The position numbers were made by a program, and so were the translations under genes. This document shows, in pieces, positions 1 to 5,680 of a stretch of 5,680 nt of DNA. Position 1 is the first letter of the stretch. Each line of letters begins with the position of its first letter. Source of the stretch: Paracoccus denitrificans (lineage in GTDB: Bacteria > Pseudomonadota > Alphaproteobacteria > Rhodobacterales > Rhodobacteraceae); NCBI GenBank assembly GCA_005768755.1, contig VAFL01000055.1:1-5680 (forward strand), written 5' to 3'. The notes beneath the pieces were generated by a model. It worked only from the letters and a program-made list of their open reading frames with translations. It was not told the DNA's origin and did not search any database.

Positions 1-238
1 GAATCAAATCGAAGCTAGGGTAAAAGAATCGAATCGAATCAAAAATTATCTAAATGAATCCAATTAAATCCAAAAGAATTGAATCGAATCGAATCGAAAG
101 AACCGAATCAAAATGTAACAAATCGAATACAAATGATCAAATCGAATCAAATCGAAAAGAATCAAATTGAATCGAAAAGAATCAAACTGAATCAAAAAGA
201 ATTGAATCAAGAAGAATCGAAATGAATTGAATTGAGTA
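1..238. repeat. Tandem duplication in the satellite, copy 1
   Basis: This stretch carries unusual landmarks within the pentamer array: AGCTAGGGTAAAAG at 13-26, AAAAATTATC at 41-50, CCAATTAAATCC at 60-71 and AAATGTAACA at 111-120. All recur in the same order 238-239 bp downstream. Hand alignment of the first 190 or so bases gives about 11 substitutions and one 1-bp indel, many of them C/T or G/A changes. The left edge may extend beyond the window. Confidence 0.85.
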
Positions 239-467
239 GAATCAAATCAAAGCTAGGGTAAAAGGATCGAATCGAATCAAAAATTATCTAAACGAATCCA
301 ATTAAATCCAAAAGAATTGAATTGAATCGAATCGAAAAGAATCGAATCAAAATGTAACAAATTGAATCCAAATGATCGAATCGAATCAAATCGAAAAGAA
401 TCAAATCGAATCGAAAAGAATCGAATTGAATCGATTCGAGAAGAATCGAATCGAATGGTATCGAATC
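239..467. repeat. Tandem duplication in the satellite, copy 2
   Basis: Second copy of the 238-bp segment. GCTAGGG is at 252-258 (14-20 in copy 1), AAAAATTATC at 279-288, and AAATGTAACA at 350-359, where the offset becomes 239 after a 1-bp indel. Further right the offset falls to 229 (GAAGAATCGA at 440-449 against 211-220), implying a 10-bp (two-unit) deletion. No third GCTAGGG follows, so the match fades into generic pentamers near 467. The end point is approximate. Confidence 0.83.
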
Positions 468-602
468 GAAAAGAATCGAATCGTATCGAATCAAATTGAA
501 TCGAATATAATCGAAACGAAAAGAGTCGAATCGAATTGAATCAAAATAATCGAATCGAAACGACAAGAGGCGAAGCAAATCGAATCGAAAAGAATCAAAT
601 TT
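468..602. repeat. GAAAAGAATC-type satellite, left of the SINE
   Basis: Generic pentamer array with GAAAA punctuation and no clear higher-order period. It ends in a short A/T-rich irregularity (CAAATTTAAAAG at 596-607) that contains the only + strand TTAAAA I found in the satellite. That site is where the SINE inserted. Confidence 0.85.
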
Positions 603-617
603 AAAAGAATCGAATCG
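603..617 (+). repeat. Target-site duplication, left copy (SINE)
   Basis: AAAAGAATCGAATCG directly precedes the SINE head and matches 790-804 at 14 of 15 positions; C611 is T798 in the other copy. TT at 601-602 in front of AAAA makes TT|AAAA, the preferred LINE-1 endonuclease nick site. Because the flanks are satellite, some of the match could arise by chance; the rare TTAAAA favours a true duplication. Confidence 0.7.
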
Positions 618-629
618 GGGATACCTGGG

Positions 630-640
630 TGGCCCAGCAG
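630..640 (+). promoter_or_regulatory. RNA polymerase III A box of the SINE
   Basis: TGGCCCAGCAG fits the loose tRNA A-box pattern TRGYNNARNNG. It lies about 12 bp inside the element and 54 bp upstream of the B box, normal spacing for tRNA-type internal promoters. The consensus as I recall it is TGGCGCAGCGG, so two CpGs appear to have been lost here, which may weaken it. Confidence 0.75.
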
Positions 641-683
641 TTTGGCGCCTGCCTTTGGCCCAGGGCGCGATCCTGGAAATCCG

Positions 684-694
684 GGATCGAATCC
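684..694 (+). promoter_or_regulatory. RNA polymerase III B box of the SINE
   Basis: GGATCGAATCC matches the B-box pattern GGTTCGANNCC except for A in place of the first T. TFIIIC would bind here. Its core ATCGAATC is identical to the surrounding satellite unit. Confidence 0.78.
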
Positions 695-725
695 CACATC
701 AGGCTCCCCGTGCATGGAGCCTGTT

Positions 726-762
726 TCTCCCTCTGCCTATGTCTCTGCCTCTCTCTCTCTCT
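726..762 (+). repeat. Polypyrimidine (CT)n segment of the SINE
   Basis: Bases 726-762 are almost wholly C and T, ending in an uninterrupted CT run. This tract before the A-rich tail is a hallmark of carnivore CAN-SINEs and is often length-variable between copies. Confidence 0.85.
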
Positions 763-774
763 GTGACTATCAGA

Positions 775-789
775 AATAAATAAAAAAAT
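775..789 (+). promoter_or_regulatory. AATAAA-bearing A-rich tail of the SINE
   Basis: AATAAA occurs at 775-780 and again at 779-784, followed by A7 and T. SINEs of this class carry polyadenylation signals in their tails and can supply a poly(A) site when inserted in sense within a transcript. The tail merges with the start of the right target-site duplication. Confidence 0.7.
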
Positions 790-804
790 AAAAGAATTGA
801 ATCG
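790..804 (+). repeat. Target-site duplication, right copy (SINE)
   Basis: AAAAGAATTGAATCG follows the A-rich tail and matches 603-617 with a single C/T difference, itself a CpG-type change. The exact left edge is ambiguous because both the tail and the repeat begin with A. Confidence 0.68.
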
Positions 805-1660
805 AATTGAAAAGAATCGAATCGAAAAAATCGAATCAAAAAGAATCGAATTGAATCGTATCGAATCGAAAAGAATCGAATCAAATGGAATCGAATCGAA
901 TCGAATCGAATCAAAAAGAATCGAATCGAATTGAATAGAAAAGAATCGAATAGATTCGAATCGACACGAATCGAAAAAAATTGAAACGAATCGAATCATA
1001 TCAAATTGAAAAGAATCAAATCGAATAAAAAAGAATCGAATCGAACTGAATCGAAAAAAATCGAATCGACAGACCAAAAAGAATCGAATCGAAAAGAATC
1101 GTATCGAATCGAATCAAATAGAATCGAAAGAATCGAATTGATTCCAATCGACTTGAATCGAAAAGAATCGAATCGAACAGTATCGAATCTAATTGAAATG
1201 AATCGAATCAAATAAAATAGAAAAGAATCAAATCGAAACGAAAAGATCGAATCGAATCAAATTGAAAAGAATTGAATCGAATCGAAAAGAATCGAATCGA
1301 AATGAAAAGAATCGAATCGATCGAAATGATCGAATTGAAAAGTATCGAATTGAATCGAATCAAATTGAAAAGAATCAAATCGAATCGTATCGAATCAAAA
1401 AGAATCAAATCAAATCGAATCGAAAAGAATAGAATCGTATTTAATTGAATCAAAAAGAATTGAATAGAAAAGAATCGAGTCGAATCAAAATGAATCGAAT
1501 CAAATCAAAAAGAATCATATCGAATCGAATCAAATTGAATCGAAAAGAATCAGATTGAATCTTATATACTTGAATCAAAAAGATTCGAGTCGATTCGAAT
1601 CGAAAATATCAAACCAAATAGAAAAGAATCGAATCGAAAAGAAAAGAATCGATTCAAATC
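805..1660. repeat. GAAAAGAATC-type satellite domain, right of the SINE
   Basis: Continuation of the pentamer array with GAAAA followed by GAATC, at variable spacing in multiples of about 5 bp. TCGTATCG variants recur (for example near 857, 1099 and 1385). A brief irregular AT-rich patch, CTTATATACTTG, lies at 1561-1572. I see no inserted element and no gene. Confidence 0.85.
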
Positions 1661-2224
1661 GAAAATAATCGAATTGAATCAAAATGATTCGAATCGATAC
1701 GAAACGAATCGAATCGAAAATAATAGAATCGAATCGAAATGAAAATAATCAAATTGAATCGAATTGAAAATAATCGAATCAAATCAAATCGAAGATAATT
1801 GAATCGAATCTAATAGAAAATAATCGATTCGCATTGAATTGAATCGAAAATAATCGAATTGAATTGAATCGAAAATAATTGAACCGAATCGATCGAATTG
1901 AGTTGAAAATAATCGAATCGAACCGAATTGAATCGAAAATAATCGAATCGAATCGAATCGAAAAGAATCGAATCGAAACAAAAAGAATCAATCGAATCAA
2001 AAATAATCGGATCAAGTCGAAAATAATCGAATCGAATCCAATCAAGTCGAATCGAAAATAATCAAATTGAATTCAAATGAATCGAAAATAATCGAATCGA
2101 ACCGAAATGAATCGAATCAAATAAAAAATTATCGAGTCGAATTGAATAAAAAATAATCGAATCTAATGCAATCGAATCGAATCGAAAATATTCAAATAGC
2201 ATCGAATTGAATCAAAATAATCGA
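1661..2224. repeat. GAAAATAATC-type satellite subdomain with 25-bp phasing
   Basis: Here the unit after GAAAA is mostly TAATC instead of GAATC. The first T of the TAAT unit falls at 1721, 1746, 1771, 1796 and 1821, exactly 25 bp apart; after a 30-bp step it falls at 1851 and 1876. Later spacings are mostly 20-35 bp. This indicates a five-pentamer higher-order unit that was amplified locally and then decayed. TAATC after GAAAA is rare in the satellite outside this block. Confidence 0.82.
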
Positions 2225-2935
2225 ATCGAATCGATAAGAATCGAATCAAATCGAATCGAATCGAATTGAAAAGGAGCGATCAAATCGAAAAGAATCGAAT
2301 CGAATCGAAAAGTATCGAATCGAATTGAATCGAATCAAATCGAACAGAATTGAATCGAATCGAATCGAAAAGAATCAAATCGAATCGAAAAGAATCGAAT
2401 CGAAAAGAATAGAATCGAATTGAAAAGAATAGAATTGATTCGAAAACATTCGAATCGAATTGAATCAAACCGAAAAGAATCAAATCGAATCGAAATCAAA
2501 AAGAATCAAATCGAAACGAAAGATTTTAATCGAATTGAATCGAATCAAAAGGAATCGAATCGAAAAAATCGAATCGAATCGAAAAGAATCAAATCGAATT
2601 GAATCGAAGAGAATCAAATCGAAAAGAATAGAATCGAATCGTATCGAAAAGAATCGAATCAAATCGAATGGATAAGAATCAAATCGAATCGTAAAAAATC
2701 GAGTCGAAAGGAAAAAATTCGAATCGAATCGTAAAGAATCGAATTGAATCGCATCAAAAAGATTTGAATCGAATCGAACTGAAAAGAATTGAATTGAAAC
2801 GAATCGAATCAAAAAGACTCGAATCAAATCGAATCGAAAAGAATCGAATCGAATAAAATTGAATCGAATAGAAAAGAATCTATCTAATCGAAAAGAATCA
2901 AATCGATAAGAATCGAATTGAAAGAATTGAATCGA
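2225..2935. repeat. GAAAAGAATC-type satellite domain next to the junction
   Basis: The punctuation returns to GAAAAGAATC. CpG-loss variants (TCAAA, TTGAA) are frequent. One irregular patch, AAAGATTTTAATCG, is at 2519-2532. The domain ends in GAATTGAATCGA at 2924-2935 and is followed immediately by telomere-like repeats. There are no genes. Confidence 0.85.
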
Positions 2936-3290
2936 CCCCTAACACTAAACCTATCCTAACCCTAAGCCTTAACCCTAACACCTAACCCTAACCCTAACCC
3001 TAACCGTAACGCTAACACTAACCCTAACCCCTAACCCAAACCCTACCCCGAACACTAACCCTAAACTTAACCCGTACCCTAACTAAACCCATACCCTAAC
3101 CCTAACAGGTACACTAACACTAAGCTGTACCCCAACCTTAACCCAGACCCTAACCCTTACCCTAACCCTAAGACCGTCCCCTAACCCATACACTAACCCA
3201 TCCCCTAAACATAACCTAACCAGTACTCTAACACTACCCCGTACCCTAACCCGTATCCTAACCCTAACACTAACACATACCTAACCATAA
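2936..3290. repeat. Telomere-like tract, mixed block at the junction
   Basis: Irregular mixture of CCCTAA with ACACTA, CCCGTA, CCCATA, AGTACTC and CCCCTAA forms. About five GTAC tetramers occur here by hand count. The phase shifts often, so no reading register holds for long. Confidence 0.75.
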
Positions 3291-3329
3291 CCCTAACCCT
3301 AACCCCTAACCCTAACCCTAACCCTAACC
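3291..3329 (-). other. Longest clean telomeric run; G-quadruplex-capable on the minus strand
   Basis: Six CCC runs begin at 3291, 3297, 3303, 3310, 3316 and 3322, separated by short TAA or CTAA-type linkers. On the minus strand this gives six GGG runs with 3-4 nt loops, more than the four needed for a telomeric G-quadruplex; the + strand could form an i-motif. This is the most intact telomeric segment I found in the window. Confidence 0.7.
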
Positions 3330-3840
3330 GCTAACCCTAACCCTAAACCAAAACCTAACCCTAACCCCTAACCCTAACATTAACCCCTACCCCTACCCCT
3401 AACCCTAACCTGAACCCCTAACCACTAACCCTAAACCTAACCCTAACCTTTAACCCTAAACCTTAACCCTAACCCTAACCCTAATCCTAACACTAACCCA
3501 AACCCAACCCTAAACACTAACCCTAACCTTAACCCCTAACCTTAACCCTAACACTAACACTAACCCTATACCCCTAACCCTAACCCTTAACCCTAACCCT
3601 TAACCCGAACCCTAACCCTAACCCAAAACCTAACCCCTAACCCTAACCAAAACCCGTAACCACTAACCCTAACCCTAACCCTTAACCCTACCCTTAACCC
3701 TAACCATAACCCAAACCCTAACCCTAACCCCAAACCCTAACAGTAACCCCAAACCTTAACCCTAACCCTAACGCTAACACTACCCCTAACCCTAACCCCT
3801 AACCCCTAACCCTAACCTCTAATGCTCTCCGTAACCCTTA
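3330..3840. repeat. Telomere-like block with 7-mer length variants
   Basis: Variants here are mainly length changes: CCCCTAA, CCCTTAA and CCCTAAA. GTAC is absent from 3291-3840 by hand count, although it is common on both sides. The block ends in an irregular patch, CTCTAATGCTCTCCG at 3817-3831. Confidence 0.75.
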
Positions 3841-5680
3841 AACTCAACACTTAACCCTAAACCTAACCCTAACCCTTACCCTAACCCGTACCCTAACCCT
3901 AACCGAACACTAACCGTAACCCGTACCCTAACCTTTACCCATACCCTAACCCTGAACCATACCCTAACCCCAACCTTAACCCGTACACGAACCCTAACCC
4001 GTATCCTAACACTAACCCATACCCTAACCCTAACACGTAACCTAAATCTAACCCTGACCCTAACCCAAACAATAACCTAACCCTAATCCTAACCCGTGCC
4101 CTAACCCTTACGCTAACCCCAACCCTAACGCTAACACGTACACTAACCCTAATGGTACCCTAACACTAACCCTAACCCGTACCCTAAACCTAACCCTAAA
4201 ATTAACCCTAACCCGTAACCTAACCCTATACCCTACCCTACCTTAACCCTAAACATAACCCGTACCATAACACTAAAACTACCCCTAAACCAAACGCTAA
4301 CTCTAACCATAACCCTAACCCTATCTCTAAACCTAACCCTAAACCTAACCTAACCGTAACCCTCACCCTAACTGTATCCCTAACACATAAACTAACCCTA
4401 ACTCTAACCCTAACCCATAAACTAAACCTAACCCTAACCCTAACCCTAAACAGTGCCCTAACCCTAACCCTAACATGTACCTTAACCCTAACCCTAAACC
4501 TAAACCTAACCCTAAGCCATACCCTAACCCTAACCCTAATCCGTACCCTAACCCATACCGTGACCCTAAACCTAACCCGTACCCTAAACCTAACCCTAAC
4601 CCTAACCTGAACCCTAACTCTAACCTGTACCCTAACCCTAAACCGTAACGTAACCTGTACCCTAACCTGTACCCTAACCCGTACCCAAACCCTAATCCTA
4701 TCCCGTTCCCTAAACCAAACCCTAACACTAACCCGTACACTAACCCGAAACCGTACCCATACCCTAACCCATAAATAAACCTATACCCTACCCCTAACCC
4801 TAACCTGAACCCGTACCCTAAGCCTAACCATAACCCCAGCCCTAACCCTAACCCATTCCCTAACCCTAACCCAAAACGTATCCCATACCCTAACCCGAAC
4901 CCTAACCCATAAGCTAACCCTAACCTGTAACCTAAACCTAACACTATACCTAACCCTAAACAGTACCCTAACCCTAGCCCTAACCCTAAACACTAACCCG
5001 ACCCATAACCCTAACCCTAACCGAAACCTAACCCTAACACTAAGCCTAACCATAACCTACCCTAACCCTAACCCTAACCTGTACCCTAACCCAAACCCTA
5101 ACACCGTAAACCTAACCCTATCTTGTACCCTAACCCTAACCCTAAACCTAACCCAAACCCTAACCATAACCAGTACACTAACCCATACCTTAACCCGTAC
5201 CATAATCCATACCATATCTCTAAACCGTACCCTCACCCTAACCCTAACCCGTACCCTAACCCTAATCTGTACCCTAACCTAAGCCTAAACCGAACCCTAA
5301 TCATAACCCTAACACTAACCCTAATCCGTAGCCTAACCCTAACCCAAACCCTAAACATAACCCAAACTCTAACTCTAACCCTAACCCGTACTCTAACCCT
5401 AACCATAACCCTAACCTGTAACCTAACCCTAACCCTAACCCTAACGCTGAACAGTACCCTAAACCTAACCCTATCCCATACACTAACCCTAAACCTAACC
5501 CTAAACCTAACCTTAACCCGTACCCTAATCCTAACCCGTACCCTAATGCTTACCCTAAGCCTCACCCGTACCCTAACCCAAACTCTAACCCATACCCTAA
5601 CCCTAATCTTACCCCAACCCTAAACCTAACGAAACCCAATCCCTAATCCTAACCTTAACCCTAACCTAATCCTAACCTTA
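3841..5680. repeat. Telomere-like block rich in GTACCC/ATACCC variant hexamers
   Basis: The 6-bp register is kept over long stretches, so stop-free frames persist here (for example 4363-4944 on the minus strand). TAACCC is often replaced by GTACCC or ATACCC, preceded by CC, CT or CA. By hand I count about 30 GTAC tetramers in this 1,840-bp block. No gene, transposon or RNA gene is visible. It continues past the window. Confidence 0.82.

Larger units (their letters stand above)
618..789 (+). mobile_element. tRNA-derived SINE of the canine SINEC (CAN-SINE) type
   Basis: This is a non-autonomous retroposon that is normally transcribed by RNA polymerase III and mobilised by LINE-1 proteins. The order of parts is diagnostic: a tRNA-like head starting GGGATACCTGGGTGG, an A box (630-640), a short GATCCTGG/CCGGGATC stem (669-688), a B box (684-694), a tRNA-unrelated GGCTCC...GGAGCC segment (702-721), a pyrimidine (CT) stretch (726-762), and an A-rich tail with AATAAA signals (775-789). 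It appears full length and in + orientation. Compared with the SINEC_Cf consensus as I remember it, there are roughly a dozen differences, several of them CpG to TpG or CpA, so it is not a very recent copy. It has no coding capacity. It interrupts the satellite and its recognisable family is the main clue to the host. The subfamily call is from memory. Confidence 0.93.
1..2935. repeat. GAATC/TCGAA pentanucleotide satellite array (whole block)
   Basis: Apart from the SINE at 618-789, this block is made of 5-bp units: mostly GAATC, with GAAAA, GAATT, AAATC, TAATC and similar variants. The typical local arrangement is two to four GAATC units followed by GAAAA. The + strand is A-rich and C occurs almost only in ATC. 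Each TCGAA junction carries a CpG and a TCGA palindrome. The array begins before base 1 and stops sharply at 2935 (ATCGA, then CCCCTAA). The unit resembles the human ATTCC satellites in being a pentamer, but the reverse-strand unit here is ATTCG/GATTC, so I do not equate them. I know of no named family that I can assign with certainty. Its role is unknown; simple-sequence satellites of this kind are usually heterochromatic. Confidence 0.95.
2936..5680. repeat. Degenerate telomere-like (CCCTAA)n tract, interstitial type
   Basis: From CCCCTAACACTAAACC onward the + strand is an imperfect array of the vertebrate telomere hexamer, C-rich on + and TTAGGG on -. It runs off the right edge of the window. 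Variant hexamers (ACACTA, CCCGTA, CCCATA, CCTGTA, CCTAAA) and 7-mers (CCCCTAA, CCCTTAA) break it up, and perfect runs rarely exceed four or five hexamers. This degeneracy is typical of interstitial or subtelomeric tracts not maintained by telomerase. AACCCTAA sites that could bind TRF1/TRF2 remain scattered throughout. Alternative: a poorly resolved assembly of a true telomere. Confidence 0.95.

Noticed and set aside
618..700. A functional tRNA gene (A and B boxes present)
   Set aside because: The A and B boxes belong to a tRNA-derived SINE head that lacks a foldable cloverleaf and continues into SINE body and A-rich tail.
288..1453. Several minus-strand open frames of 70-160 codons rich in F, D, S, I and R
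   Set aside because: They are translations of the GAATC pentamer array; overlapping frames on both strands look equally open, and none has a domain, splice signal or non-repeat composition. The frame at 601-1077 simply reads through the SINE in antisense.
2280..2827. Overlapping frames on both strands near 2280-2827
   Set aside because: Same pentamer low-complexity translation (ESNR/DSIRF type) with no sign of coding selection.
1..2935. CRISPR-like array of short repeats
   Set aside because: There are no constant repeats separated by unique spacers; the array is continuous pentamers, and the SINE and telomeric hexamers show a vertebrate genome.
1..2935. Human satellite II/III (ATTCC)
   Set aside because: The unit here is ATTCG/GATTC with a CpG rather than ATTCC, and the inserted SINE is of carnivore type, not Alu.
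4363..4944. 193-codon minus-strand frame of LG/YG repeats as a glycine-rich protein gene
   Set aside because: It is the TTA-GGG frame of the telomere-like repeat. No start context, signal peptide or non-repeat segment supports a gene. Kept only as a finding about repeat-derived frames.
5123..5623. 166-codon + strand frame of PN then LT repeats
   Set aside because: It is the CCT-AAC and CTA-ACC reading of the same repeat, with a phase slip in the middle; not a gene.
2936..5680. Active terminal telomere
   Set aside because: Perfect CCCTAA runs are short and interrupted throughout, and satellite lies on the side where the chromosome end would be.

Overview
This window is eukaryotic, repeat-only DNA with no protein-coding gene that I can support. 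It looks like subtelomeric or other heterochromatic DNA from a dog-like carnivore. The host call rests on one element at 618-789: a tRNA-derived SINE with a (CT)n stretch and an AATAAA-bearing A-rich tail, which I recognise as the canine SINEC/CAN-SINE type. The vertebrate telomere motif CCCTAA fills the right half, which fits.

Left half (1-2935): a pentanucleotide-based satellite built from GAATC units, punctuated by GAAAA units, so the + strand reads like GAATCGAATCGAAAAGAATC. Most variants are GAATT and TCAAA forms, as expected if the CpG in TCGAA has been methylated and deaminated. The array has internal domains. A roughly 238-bp segment is duplicated in tandem at 1-467. A GAAAAGAATC-type domain covers about 468-1660 and is interrupted by the SINE. 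A distinct GAAAATAATC-type domain covers 1661-2224, with a run of 25-bp spacing. A GAAAAGAATC-type domain resumes at 2225-2935. The SINE sits between 15-bp direct repeats that start at a TTAAAA site, the signature of LINE-1-mediated insertion.

Right half (2936-5680): an abrupt switch to a degenerate (CCCTAA)n telomere-like tract. It has three textures: mixed (2936-3290), a cleaner block with 7-mer variants and the longest G4-capable run (3291-3840), and a 6-mer block rich in GTACCC/ATACCC variants (3841-5680). The degeneracy argues for an interstitial telomeric sequence rather than a working chromosome end. Its orientation matches the telomere of a left chromosome end, so the satellite would lie on the distal side.

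The long open frames in this window follow from repeat units that lack stop codons in some frames. They encode only low-complexity repeats such as DSIRF/ESNRI, GL and VR, and are not annotated as genes. Nothing here forms an operon or pathway. The possible biology is that of satellite and telomeric chromatin, its transcripts and its rearrangements.
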